Origin: Verrucomicrobiota bacterium JB022
GTDB taxonomy: Bacteria > Verrucomicrobiota > Verrucomicrobiia > Opitutales > Oceanipulchritudinaceae
Direction of reading: 5' to 3'
DNA length: 64,000 nucleotides
Assembly (NCBI GenBank): GCA_030673845.1
Contig: JAUTCQ010000015.1
Coordinates: 310,001-374,000, forward strand
Positions 19,499-29,829 of the stretch are shown one piece after another. Position 1 is the first letter of the stretch, and each line of letters opens with the position of its first letter. The notes beneath the pieces are model-generated. The model ran no database searches. It worked only from the letters and a program-made list of their open reading frames with translations, and was not told the DNA's origin. Made by a program: the position numbers and the translations under genes.

Positions 19499-20251
19499 AT
19501 GTTGGCGCAGTCTCTCGCTTTTCCGCTTCTCGCCGCCTGGCAGGCCAATCCCACCTTCAACGCCGTTGTCGAGGTGATCCTGACCTCTCTCGGCGTGCTC
19601 GAACTCATCGCGGTGGCCGCGTGGTTCGGCTTCAGCATTGCCCGGCTGCGCGCGCGGCACTGGTCCAACACCTTCTGGAACATCATGGTCGTGGGCTCGG
19701 GCATCCTGCTCTTCATCCAGGTAGCCCTAACGGTCGTCTTCACCTGGTGGGGGCTGCGCACCAGCCAGGATCAATACGAGATCACCCTCCAGACCCGCGA
19801 AGAGCTCGCCGCCGGCCACGTGACTTCGCTCGACCGCCAAGTCCGCCTCTCGGTGCCGCCCGGCTACATTGCGCTTTCCGACGAAGGCAAATACACCCTC
19901 CACCTCCAGCTGCAGAACGCGATCCTGGAGATGACGCTGGCCTCCAACGTCAAGGCCGAGATGGGTCTCGATCTCCAGAGCTATGCCGACTACGAGGTGC
20001 GTCGCCTGCAGGAAGGCGGCGACCCCATTGAGCTGGTCAGCAGCGAAGCCACCGTGGTCAACGGCCTGCCGGCGATTCGCCAACGCTTTCTGATGGACTA
20101 CAGCGGCTTCCGCCAAGTCTACCTGCAGGCGGTGATCGAAGGGCCGGAAGAGTATTACCAGCTCGTGCTCAAGACCATCCCCGGCCTCGAAACCAGTGCC
20201 GTCGAGCACTTTGAGCGCATGCTGGAAGAATTTGAGGTAGTGGAAAAGTAA
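19499..20251 (+). CDS. Hypothetical membrane-anchored protein
   Basis: The 250-residue protein starts after GGAAAG. Two hydrophobic helices (VVEVILTSLGVLELIAVAAW and FWNIMVVGSGILLFIQVAL) lie in the first 90 residues, followed by a soluble domain of about 155 residues with alternating strands and helices (SLDRQVRLSVPPGYIALSDE and on). The soluble part could face the periplasm. I find no known motif. It is divergent from the kinase-like gene and has no close downstream partner on its strand. Confidence 0.7.
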   Translation: MLAQSLAFPLLAAWQANPTFNAVVEVILTSLGVLELIAVAAWFGFSIARLRARHWSNTFWNIMVVGSGILLFIQVALTVVFTWWGLRTSQDQYEITLQTREELAAGHVTSLDRQVRLSVPPGYIALSDEGKYTLHLQLQNAILEMTLASNVKAEMGLDLQSYADYEVRRLQEGGDPIELVSSEATVVNGLPAIRQRFLMDYSGFRQVYLQAVIEGPEEYYQLVLKTIPGLETSAVEHFERMLEEFEVVEK

Positions 20252-20361
20252 AAAAGCGTGTGCTTGAGAGCGGTTGCCTCTTGCTTTGTCAGGGGTTTTG
20301 GCCCTAGCTGAAAGCGTCGTTTAAACGGCCTCCGATTTAGTAGTTCTCTTCCGCTCTCACC

Positions 20362-21141
20362 ATGAAAAGCTCACCGTTTCTCGCTTCCCTTCTCATGCTC
20401 CCGGCGCTGCTTGGCGCAGCCGTCGATATCGACTTGATCCTCGATGGGGATCAGGCTGTCTTCTCCCAGACTTATGAAATCGTGAGCGGCAGCTCCAATG
20501 CCATCGATTATTACACTTGGGCTACGGTGGCCGATTTCAGCGTAACCGAAGCCAGTTCAGCGTGGTCGATCACGCTGAGTGCACCGGAAGGTGGCTATTT
20601 TCAGTATGTTCCGCCGGTGAGAGACCCTGAGTCGGGCTACACCGATTTTGGGATGTCGTTCTCGTTTACTTGGGCCACTGATGATTTCTTTACCGGTCCT
20701 CCTACCAGTTACTATGGTTTCACCGCTTCTTTTGGAGGTGCCAGCGATAATTTTGCAGAGATCGACCCCCCGGGGAGCGGTTTCGTCCGACGTACATCAT
20801 CCAGCACCGGAGGGACAGTCGCGCTCTTTGGTAATCTGGGCGGCGCATACGTGCCGGGAGAAGAATATACCTTTGAAAGCGTGACCCTCACCGCTTCGAT
20901 TCCTGCCCCCCTCCTTTCCAACCTGAGGTTGGCGTCGGTCAATGGGACCAACGGAGCCGGAAATTTCTACGGCCGAGCCAGCACCGCCAGCCAGTTCGAG
21001 TATCCGGTACAGCCCGAGCCCGACCAGTTTTTCTTCTACGTCGCGCCGCCGCCCGTCGTGCCCGAGCCGGCACATGCCGCGCTGGCGGGTGGCCTGCTCG
21101 CGCTGTTGGGGGCGGCGGTAATGCGCCGCCGCCGAGGCTAG
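20362..21141 (+). CDS. PEP-CTERM sorting-domain protein
   Basis: The 259-residue exported protein has a signal peptide (MKSSPFLASLLMLPALLGAA), a beta-rich body full of Ser, Thr, Gly and aromatic residues, and a C-terminal PEP-CTERM tripartite tail: VPEPAHAAL, a hydrophobic helix (AGGLLALLGAAVM) and RRRRG. Such proteins are processed by an exosortase and are typical of exopolysaccharide-forming Gram-negative bacteria. No exosortase gene is in the window. The body function is unknown. Confidence 0.88.
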   Translation: MKSSPFLASLLMLPALLGAAVDIDLILDGDQAVFSQTYEIVSGSSNAIDYYTWATVADFSVTEASSAWSITLSAPEGGYFQYVPPVRDPESGYTDFGMSFSFTWATDDFFTGPPTSYYGFTASFGGASDNFAEIDPPGSGFVRRTSSSTGGTVALFGNLGGAYVPGEEYTFESVTLTASIPAPLLSNLRLASVNGTNGAGNFYGRASTASQFEYPVQPEPDQFFFYVAPPPVVPEPAHAALAGGLLALLGAAVMRRRRG

Positions 21142-21142
21142 G

Positions 21143-22063
21143 CTACTCGGCCGTCTCTTCCGGGCCGCTCGGTGCCGCAAAGGTCTCGAATTTACCGTCG
21201 CGGTAGACAAAGAGCAGCGGTGTCAGCCGATCTTCGCTGCGCGTCCAGGCATCGACGACGAGCTCTTTCAGGCGCTCGATCCCGGCAGCATCCTCGCTGC
21301 CGGTGACGACCAGCGTATCGCGCGTCGGGATCGCCACCACCGGCTCGCCCTTTACCGGTAGGCGCCCGCTGCTCCAGATCGAATCATAGAGCACCAGACT
21401 GGCGTCGAACGAGCCGTCGGTCAGCAGCGAATAAGTGCCGTTGCCGCCACTCTGCCTCACCTGTGGGTAGCGAGCCCGCAGGTTGGCCAGCGCCTGCTCG
21501 TAAAGCCCACCGGCCTCCAGCTCCAGCGCCGCCACATCGGCCTTGGAGAGGTAGCGGATGGTGTGCTCGCGGTCTTCGGCGTAGAGCACCACCAGCTCGT
21601 CATTGAAGTCGTGCTGCGCAAAGTCAGGGAACGTCGTCCCTGCCTGTGCGGCGCGTTCCCTCATCGCCTCCAGCCAGGCCCGCCCTTTCACCACCGGCAC
21701 AATCCGCTCCACCTCGACCGGCCCCAGTCCGATGCCCAACGTATCGAGCGTCGACGTGATGTTCTGGACGATCTGGGCGTCCTTCTGCGCAGGAGCGGCC
21801 TGGTATTGCGCATAAAGGCCGTCCAGCGGCACGAGGGAAGGCGTCCCCTCTCGGTCGACGATGCGCACCTGCAGCTCACCCGCCGCCTCGACCTGCAAGT
21901 CTGGCCGCGCCTGCTGTAGCACCGTCATGTAAGCCTGCCCGAACTCAACCGGCGAAAGCACCTCGCCCGATGCCTCCGACTCAGCCTTGGGCCCGCAGCC
22001 CAAGAGCAGGCCGCCCAGCAGCCCCAGCGTCGCCCAACGTGTCCAATTCCGTGCCTTGTGCAT
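21143..22063 (-). CDS. DUF1444-family (YtpQ-like) lipoprotein
   Basis: The 306-residue product begins MHKARNWTRWATLGLLGGLL and continues to the lipobox cysteine (LLLGCGPK), so it is probably a lipoprotein. The rest shows the DUF1444 layout: a pair of alpha/beta units, KGRAWLEAMRERA, DELVVLYAEDREHTIRYLSK and ALANLRARYPQV. The function of DUF1444 is not known. A longer start at ATG 22,129 would overlap the stop of the upstream gene (TGATG) and give a 31-residue leader before the hydrophobic core; I prefer 22,063 because it makes a normal signal peptide, but coupling to the upstream gene argues for the longer form. Confidence 0.75.
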   Translation of the reverse strand: MHKARNWTRWATLGLLGGLLLGCGPKAESEASGEVLSPVEFGQAYMTVLQQARPDLQVEAAGELQVRIVDREGTPSLVPLDGLYAQYQAAPAQKDAQIVQNITSTLDTLGIGLGPVEVERIVPVVKGRAWLEAMRERAAQAGTTFPDFAQHDFNDELVVLYAEDREHTIRYLSKADVAALELEAGGLYEQALANLRARYPQVRQSGGNGTYSLLTDGSFDASLVLYDSIWSSGRLPVKGEPVVAIPTRDTLVVTGSEDAAGIERLKELVVDAWTRSEDRLTPLLFVYRDGKFETFAAPSGPEETAE

Positions 22064-22128
22064 CCGCCCGAGCATGGGCCAGTGGCGGCAAAGGACAATG
22101 CTGGAGTTGGTGGGGCAGGGCCTCGTCA

Positions 22129-22503
22129 TCAATCAACTGGAGACGGCGGATCGGCAGGTGCCGCCATCTCTTCTTTGGTTGGTAGCCCTAGAAAGACTGG
22201 GAGTGTGATCGCCTCTCCTGCCACGAATTCGACGGTCAGCCGGCTCTGATCTGCATTCAGGTGCATGTCCCGGATTTTGTAATCACGCAGGTCGGCGTCC
22301 GAAGACAAGTCCAGCGCGGTGAAGAGAGGGAAACGCGCTAAAGGTTCGCCAAATCGGTCGATCTCGATGGAAATCTGCGCGACTCCCAAGACCAGAGGAG
22401 GACTGTCGAGTACCGCCCGTAAGGTGTAATCTCCCGATTGCTTCTCGTAGAGACGTTTCTCGCTGCAGGCTGTCCAGAGCATCGCGATGCAGCCTATCAC
22501 CAC
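22129..22503 (-). CDS. Small lipoprotein-like hypothetical protein
   Basis: The 124-residue frame starts at GTG with MVIGCIAMLWTACSEKRLYE, a short hydrophobic segment ending at a cysteine that could be a lipobox, although Trp at -3 is unusual. The remaining residues form a beta-rich domain (DYTLRAVLDSPPLVLGVAQI, RLTVEFVAGEAITLPVFLG). Its stop overlaps a possible start of the DUF1444 lipoprotein gene, suggesting a two-gene unit. I do not recognise the family. Confidence 0.55.
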   Translation of the reverse strand: MVIGCIAMLWTACSEKRLYEKQSGDYTLRAVLDSPPLVLGVAQISIEIDRFGEPLARFPLFTALDLSSDADLRDYKIRDMHLNADQSRLTVEFVAGEAITLPVFLGLPTKEEMAAPADPPSPVD

Positions 22504-22699
22504 GAGGGCGATTGCGATCTAGATCAGCCCTTTTCTTCTCCGTTTGGATGCTGTAGGCATGGTTCATGTGATTATGGGCGCGCGGATGCTTGCGACGAGC
22601 CGTTTTTGCCCTTGCGACCCTCTTCCGGAAATGGCTTTTTAAACCCTTTCGCGTCCTGCCGTTTGTAGGGCAGCTCGCCAACCCGAAAAGACACATCCC

Positions 22700-24538
<1,839 letters not shown>

Positions 24539-24562
24539 TTGGTGAGGTCGGACGGTTAGAAA

Positions 24563-24593
24563 TTAACCAGAGAAGGCAGAAAATTCAGAAAAA
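24563..24593 (+). repeat. Left inverted-repeat arm of the GxxExxY cassette
   Basis: This purine-rich arm starts TTAACCAGA and continues with CAG spaced every 9-10 bases. Its outer nine bases are repeated exactly, in opposite orientation, at 25,001-25,009. The inner part (AGAGAAGGCAGAAAA) is closely matched in the right arm (AGAGAAGGGCAGAAAA). The arm ends immediately before the ATG of the GxxExxY gene. Confidence 0.7.
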
Positions 24594-24965
24594 ATGAATG
24601 AAGAGCACAAGGACCTCATAGATGCGGTTCGCCAAACCGGCTACGAGGTCCATGTGTATTTCAAAAACGGTTTTCTGGAAAAGGTCTATGAGAATGCCTT
24701 GGCCAATCGTTTGAGAAAGCAGGGATACAAGGTCGAACAGCAGCGGCAGTTGATGGTTTACGATGAAGACGGCTCCATTGTCGGTGAGTATTTCGCCGAT
24801 CTGTTGGTGGAAGGCGTTTTGGTCGTTGAACTCAAGGCTGCCTCTGCATTGGCCGATGCCCATGTGGCCCAAGTGCTTTCTTATCTGAAGACCTCTCGTC
24901 TACGCCATGCCGTTTTGATGAACTTCGGTGCGCCCAAGTTTCAGGTCAAAGCTTTCATCACGTAG
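24594..24965 (+). CDS. GxxExxY protein (PD-(D/E)XK nuclease-like)
   Basis: The 123-residue protein has the name-giving motif GFLEKVYENAL (residues 26-36) and the conserved downstream pattern YFADLLVEGVLVVELKA, which holds an Asp and a Glu-x-Lys as in PD-(D/E)XK nucleases. Family members are widespread, often in many copies per genome, with no settled function. Here the gene sits between thrS and the sirtuin gene and is exactly bounded by inverted purine-rich repeats, which suggests it moved as a cassette. The start is fixed by the left repeat, with no separate Shine-Dalgarno sequence. Confidence 0.9.
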   Translation: MNEEHKDLIDAVRQTGYEVHVYFKNGFLEKVYENALANRLRKQGYKVEQQRQLMVYDEDGSIVGEYFADLLVEGVLVVELKAASALADAHVAQVLSYLKTSRLRHAVLMNFGAPKFQVKAFIT

Positions 24966-24970
24966 CCGTT

Positions 24971-25009
24971 TCTCTGCTTTTTCTGCCCTTCTCTGTTTTT
25001 TCTGGTTAA
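24971..25009 (-). repeat. Right inverted-repeat arm of the GxxExxY cassette
   Basis: Read on the minus strand, this 39-base arm begins TTAACCAGA and continues with CAG units every 9-10 bases, one unit more than the left arm. It ends four bases before the stop codon of the convergent sirtuin gene. Confidence 0.7.
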
Positions 25010-25013
25010 AATA

Positions 25014-25730
25014 CTACTCCCGCATCCCCAACAACCGTTCGACCAGGGCCGGCACGAGTTCGCTGGCGGGGCCTTGGTGGTATTCCTGGAATTCGTGTTC
25101 GTTGGCGGGAGGGTCGAGCGTGAGGCAGATGGTGTGCGCTCCGGCTTGGTGCCGCGCGATCTGCACCAGCCCGGCGGCGGGATACACGACCCCGCTCGTC
25201 CCGATGGCGATAAACAAGTCGCAGTGCTCGACCTGCTCCACGATGTGGTCGAGGCCGAGCGGCATTTCGCCAAACCACACCACATCGGGCCGCAGCGTGC
25301 CCACCTCCTTGCACGCCGGGCAGGCATGTGAGGCATCGAGCTCGCCCGGCCAGTCGCGTTCGGTATTGCAGGCGGTGCAGCGGGCCCGGGTCAACGAGCC
25401 ATGCATGTGCCAGCATTGGCGGCTGCCCGCGCGCTCGTGCAGGTTGTCGACGTTTTGCGTGATCAGCGCCACGTTGCCGCCCCGATATTCGCGCTGCAGA
25501 CGCGCGATCGCCTCGTGCGCCGCGTTGGGGCGGATCTCCGGGCTCTGTAGCTGCTGCCGCCTCTCGTTATAAAAGCGGTAGACCAGCTCCGGGTTGGCCA
25601 GAAATGCCTCGGGCGTGGCGACATCTTCGAGGCGGTGGCCCTCCCACAGGCCCTCGTCGCCGCGATACGTGCGGATGCCGGACTCCGCCGAAATGCCCGA
25701 ACCGGTCAAGATCACAATATGCTGAAACAT
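25014..25730 (-). CDS. cobB: NAD-dependent protein deacylase (sirtuin, CobB-like)
   Basis: CobB removes acyl groups from lysines using NAD. The 238-residue protein shows the sirtuin motifs ILTGSGISAESGIRTYRG (NAD site), LITQNVDNLHERAG, the catalytic His in HMHGSLTRARC, and the zinc cysteines CTAC and CPAC. The class III pair Tyr-x-x-Arg is present in RFYNERRQQL, as in E. coli CobB, so desuccinylase activity is plausible besides deacetylation. The gene is isolated, between the GxxExxY cassette and the terminator of the pectin locus. Confidence 0.95.
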   Translation of the reverse strand: MFQHIVILTGSGISAESGIRTYRGDEGLWEGHRLEDVATPEAFLANPELVYRFYNERRQQLQSPEIRPNAAHEAIARLQREYRGGNVALITQNVDNLHERAGSRQCWHMHGSLTRARCTACNTERDWPGELDASHACPACKEVGTLRPDVVWFGEMPLGLDHIVEQVEHCDLFIAIGTSGVVYPAAGLVQIARHQAGAHTICLTLDPPANEHEFQEYHQGPASELVPALVERLLGMRE

Positions 25731-25828
25731 GGCTGGAAGAGAGGAAGGTGAAGCCCGATTCGCTCACATTTGCTGGCGGATGTCCAACCGCTTTGTCGAA
25801 GCCGCTCTCGCCCTGCGGACATAAAAAA

Positions 25829-25855
25829 GCCCGCCGACCACAGGGGCCGACGGGC
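25829..25855 (-). terminator. Intrinsic terminator of the minus arm of the pectin locus
   Basis: On the minus strand an 8-bp GC-rich stem (GCCCGTCG with CGGCGGGC, one G-U pair) with an 11-base loop is followed by six U. It lies 23 bases beyond the stop of the GH2 gene and marks the end of the leftward operon. Confidence 0.88.
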
Positions 25856-25877
25856 GAAAGGGTGCCGTAGGGCGGGC

Positions 25878-28800
25878 CTACTCGACTTCGAGCGAGTCGA
25901 AGATCAGGGACTCCAGTTGCGGGGTCTCGATGATCACGTGGTAGACGCCGGCGTTGATGCTGTCGCAGGTGCGGAGGCGGGTCAGGCCCCACTCACCGCG
26001 CTCGGTCGGCTGGAACACCACATCGTCGTCGCACACCAGCGCACCGTCGGCCGTGTTGATGATCGTCATCTTGGCCGGGATGGGCTCGTTGGATCGGCTC
26101 TGGTAGCGGAAGTTGAGGCCGTAGCGGTCGCCCACGCCCACCGAGATTTCAAACGGGAACTGCGTGAGGCCCGAGCCCTGGAGGTCCACATAGCCCTCGC
26201 CGGTATAGCCGGGCACGCTGGCGGCGCGGTAGCCGGTGGCTTCCTTCTGCCCCTCGGTCTGGAGGGTGAAGGCGGCGCGCACGGTCTGGATCACACCCAC
26301 ATACATGCGGGCAGGCTCGCCGTTGGGCAGCTTGGCGTTGGGCCCCAGTTCGACCGTCTCGCCGGGCAGGAAGCGCTTTTTGCGGAAGCGGTAGCCCGTC
26401 TCGCCGTCGTCGGTGGTGAAGAGCTTCCAGCCGCGCGAGTCGATCCAGTCGCTCATCCACGCCGGGAACTCGGTCACGCGGGCGTCGAGGCCCACATGCA
26501 CCTCGGTGTGGTCTTCCACGCGGAAGCGCACGCGCAGGTCCGGGTTGTCGGCATCGGCCTGCGGGAGCTGGATCCAGTCGGCATCGCTGAGGCGCGATTC
26601 AAACTTGGCGATGGCCGGGCCGCCGTCGCTGTAGAGCGGCTGACCGGCACGGAGGTTGCCCACCGCACGCACGCCATCGGGGCGCTGGCTGCCGCTGGCG
26701 ACAAAGTCGAACACTTCGGCGGCCGGGGGCGGCGGGAAGCGGCGCTCGGCCAGCAGGGCAATCGGCAGGGTGGGGAGGGTCACGGCGTCGCCCGCGCTCA
26801 CGCGCTTGCGCACCAGCGAAACGGCTTCGTCACGCGCCGAAGTCTCCAGTGTAAAGGGCGTGCCCTCCCAGTCGGCGAACTCACCGGCCAGGCTGGCGTC
26901 GACCGCCGCGTAGAGGTTGGTATCGACGGCCACGGAGAACGACACGGCCTGCTTGCCAGCCTTGGAGGGCAGTTGCAGCCAGTCGGCTTCGCGCAGCTCC
27001 CAGGAGAGGTCGGTCAAGGTGGTCGGCTGGTCGATGTGGAGCTTCACGCCCGTGTCGAGCCAGGTGCGTGCAGCGGCTCCCTTCACGTCGCGGAAGAGCG
27101 TGGAAGGCGTCGGCGCGGCGATTTTCACCGGGCTCTTGCTGGCCACGGCGATGGCGGAGATCACGGCCTGCCCGGCCTCGATCTGCGGGAAGTGGACCAC
27201 CAGCTTGCCGTCCTTGGCCTGGGCGGTCACGGTGCGCTTCAAGGCCTTGGCGCGACCGGCTTCAGCGAAGAGGTCGAGCCTTTCGAGCACTGTCTCGTCG
27301 TTGATCGCCACGTCGAACAAGCGCCAGCCCTTGGACTGGGTGTTGCCGAGGCCATACCACGGTTCGATGAAATACAGCTCCACTTCGTAGGTGCCGTTGG
27401 GGACTTCGAAGACGTATTGCAGCTCCTGCCGCCCGTAGCGGAACGACTGGAAGAGCGCGTCGTCGGAGGTGCCGAGCACGGGGTCGAAAATGCGGCGCTT
27501 GCTGCCGAAGCGCGGGTCGACGTTGGCGAAGCGGCTGCCCCAGGAGACGGAGCCCCAGGTGTCGCCCTCTTCGTAGACGCGGTCTGCCGCCCAGACACGG
27601 CCGGCGTGGTCGGCAAAGGCCGGGCCGCCAGCGTTGACGCGGTAAAGGTAAGTCAGCTCCTGCTTGGCTGCGGTCGGCTCCTTCTTCGGGGCCGGGTCGA
27701 GCTTGGCAAGGGTGTCGTCCTTGGGCAGGTGGTGGAGCGTGATCCAGTCGCGCGCCACCACTTTGCCGTCGATGCGGCCTTCGGCGTAGAGCAGGTTGGT
27801 CTGGATGTCCGCGCCGTCCCACTTGAAGTGCGTGCCGGGCCCGTTGCGCGTGCGCTTGCCCAGCGAGCGGGTGCGGAAACCGTTGTACAGCTCCACCTCG
27901 TCCACGTTGCCATAGACGACGATGCCGTCTTTCGCGCCCGGTTGCACCCAGCGGTCGGGCCAGGTGTGGGACGAGATGTAGACCATCGGTTCGTCGCTGC
28001 CCTCCACGTAATTGCTGCGATACATGTAGAAGGCGTCGAGCGGCTCACCCCAAATCGTTTGCAGGCCCTTGTTGTTGGCCGGGCCGATCTGGTCGAGCGG
28101 GCGGATGCCGTCGGTCGTCTGCTGGCCGAGGGCGCCCACGTTGCGGCCCGGGTTCTGGTGGGTGGTAAAGGGCCAGAGGAAGTGCCCGATGATCTGATCG
28201 CGGACCTTTTCGGCCTCGCCCAGCTTGATTTCGAGCAGGCCGGTCATGCGGTCTTCGGTCAGCGGGGCGTCGTCGTAAAAGCCGCCTTCGGAGTGGGCGT
28301 CGATGCTGCGCCAGGCGCCGTATTCGCCCACCATGCGCTGGCGGATCAGCTCCTCGCCATACTTGTAGGGGTCGCCGCCGTATGTGCCCGACCAGTTTTG
28401 CGGCACATCCCAGTCGGTGCCTTCGCCGCCGTTGCAGGTGACGATGGGGCGCTGGACGCTCGCGGTCGGGTCCAGCTCGCGGATGATCTCGACGCACTGC
28501 TCGGCAAACCATGCGGGTAGCTTGCTTTCGTTTTGCAGGCCGTAGAGGAAGATCGAGGGGCTGTTGCGGCGTTCCTTGATCCAGTCGCGCAGGAGAGCCT
28601 TGTAGTTGTTGTAAAAGTCTTCCTTCTCAAACCAGATGTGCGCGCCGAACTGCGTCCACCACAGCACACCCTTTTCGTCCCAGTGCTCGTTGAAGCGCAG
28701 ATTGTGCGGGTGGTGGGCATCGCGGAAGGTGTTGAAACCGGCGGAGAGGATCTTGCTCACCCGGGCGTCGACCTGCTCGTCGGAGAAGGCGTGGCTCTGG

Positions 28801-29825
28801 CCGAGCAAGTGCTCGTAGTCGGCGACGCCGCGCACAAAAAAGGGCTCGCCGTTGATCTTGAGCGGCTGGCCCGGCTCGCCGTGCACATCGGGCCACTCGA
28901 TATACCGGATGCCGAAGCGCGTTTGCGTGCGGTCGACTACCTTGCCGCCTTCGATGATCTCCGTGACCACCTGGTAGAGGTAGGGATTCGCGGGCGACCA
29001 GAGCTGCGGATTCTCCAATTTGGGGAAGTCTTGTGCCAGCTCGGTCGTGGCACCGGGGCGGAGGAAGGTCTTGGTCTCGACTTCGGCCACCGTCTGCCCA
29101 TCGGCGTCGACCAGGCGATTGCGGATGGTGAAGTCGCGGCGCTCGTCGCGGTGGTTGCGGACTTCGGTCGTCAGGTGGACGTTCTCCACGTCTTTCCCGT
29201 TCCAGGCGTGCACACCAAAGGGCGTCACGCGCAGGGAATCCGTCACGACGACGGAGACCGGGCGGGAGATGCCGAAGGGCTGCGTGCCTTCGGAAAAACC
29301 GTAAGCCAGCTCACAGCCGCCGCAGACCCAGGGCAGGTCGCGGATGCCCTCGGGGTGATCGGCGCGGACGGCCACCGTGTTGGGGCCGTCGTAGTCGATC
29401 ACATCCGTGACGTTGAGCGTAAAGGTCGTGAGGCCGCCGCCGTGGTGGCCGACCTGTTTGCCGTTGACCCACACCGAGGCATAGGAGCCTACGCCCTCGA
29501 AGAAGAGGAACACCTCGCGGCCATCGTCTTCGGGCTCGAGCGTAAAGGTGTTGCGGTACCAGGCCGAGCCGTGGAACACGCCGTGTTTCACCTGGCGGAA
29601 GCCCTCGTAGCTATCCCAGTTGTGCGGCACGCGCACCACTTCCCAGCCTGCGTCGTCAAACTCCGGCTGCTGGAAGGCCTGTTGCTCTGCCGAGGTATCT
29701 TCGGTGGCGACGGTGCGCCAGCCGTCGAGCAGGTAGGCTTGACGGCGCGTGTCGGCATCGGCCAGCACGGTGGAGGCCAGCGCCCATCCCAGGGCACCGG
29801 CTAGCATCGTTTGGGTAAAAGTCAT
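25878..29825 (-). CDS. Secreted GH2-family glycosidase with malectin-like domain (1315 aa)
   Basis: The exported enzyme has a signal peptide (1-22), the GH2 sugar-binding jelly roll (VRVPHNWDSYEGF, SVWVNGKQVGHHGGG), an Ig-like domain, and a TIM barrel. The acid/base Glu433 is in YGLQNES and the likely nucleophile Glu501 in MVGEYGAW. From about residue 725 a malectin-like carbohydrate-binding domain follows (YRVNAGGPAFADHAGRVWAA), then about 400 residues of beta-rich modules. GH2 covers beta-galactosidases, beta-glucuronidases and others, so the substrate is open; the setting suggests a pectin side-chain sugar. It is the last gene of the minus arm, five bases after the sialidase-like lipoprotein gene. 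Confidence 0.9.
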   Translation of the reverse strand: MTFTQTMLAGALGWALASTVLADADTRRQAYLLDGWRTVATEDTSAEQQAFQQPEFDDAGWEVVRVPHNWDSYEGFRQVKHGVFHGSAWYRNTFTLEPEDDGREVFLFFEGVGSYASVWVNGKQVGHHGGGLTTFTLNVTDVIDYDGPNTVAVRADHPEGIRDLPWVCGGCELAYGFSEGTQPFGISRPVSVVVTDSLRVTPFGVHAWNGKDVENVHLTTEVRNHRDERRDFTIRNRLVDADGQTVAEVETKTFLRPGATTELAQDFPKLENPQLWSPANPYLYQVVTEIIEGGKVVDRTQTRFGIRYIEWPDVHGEPGQPLKINGEPFFVRGVADYEHLLGQSHAFSDEQVDARVSKILSAGFNTFRDAHHPHNLRFNEHWDEKGVLWWTQFGAHIWFEKEDFYNNYKALLRDWIKERRNSPSIFLYGLQNESKLPAWFAEQCVEIIRELDPTASVQRPIVTCNGGEGTDWDVPQNWSGTYGGDPYKYGEELIRQRMVGEYGAWRSIDAHSEGGFYDDAPLTEDRMTGLLEIKLGEAEKVRDQIIGHFLWPFTTHQNPGRNVGALGQQTTDGIRPLDQIGPANNKGLQTIWGEPLDAFYMYRSNYVEGSDEPMVYISSHTWPDRWVQPGAKDGIVVYGNVDEVELYNGFRTRSLGKRTRNGPGTHFKWDGADIQTNLLYAEGRIDGKVVARDWITLHHLPKDDTLAKLDPAPKKEPTAAKQELTYLYRVNAGGPAFADHAGRVWAADRVYEEGDTWGSVSWGSRFANVDPRFGSKRRIFDPVLGTSDDALFQSFRYGRQELQYVFEVPNGTYEVELYFIEPWYGLGNTQSKGWRLFDVAINDETVLERLDLFAEAGRAKALKRTVTAQAKDGKLVVHFPQIEAGQAVISAIAVASKSPVKIAAPTPSTLFRDVKGAAARTWLDTGVKLHIDQPTTLTDLSWELREADWLQLPSKAGKQAVSFSVAVDTNLYAAVDASLAGEFADWEGTPFTLETSARDEAVSLVRKRVSAGDAVTLPTLPIALLAERRFPPPPAAEVFDFVASGSQRPDGVRAVGNLRAGQPLYSDGGPAIAKFESRLSDADWIQLPQADADNPDLRVRFRVEDHTEVHVGLDARVTEFPAWMSDWIDSRGWKLFTTDDGETGYRFRKKRFLPGETVELGPNAKLPNGEPARMYVGVIQTVRAAFTLQTEGQKEATGYRAASVPGYTGEGYVDLQGSGLTQFPFEISVGVGDRYGLNFRYQSRSNEPIPAKMTIINTADGALVCDDDVVFQPTERGEWGLTRLRTCDSINAGVYHVIIETPQLESLIFDSLEVE

Positions 29826-29829
29826 GTCT

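Noticed and set aside
19414-19761. N-terminal extension of the kinase-like protein
   Set aside because: It overlaps the divergent membrane protein gene and has composition typical of a shadow frame.
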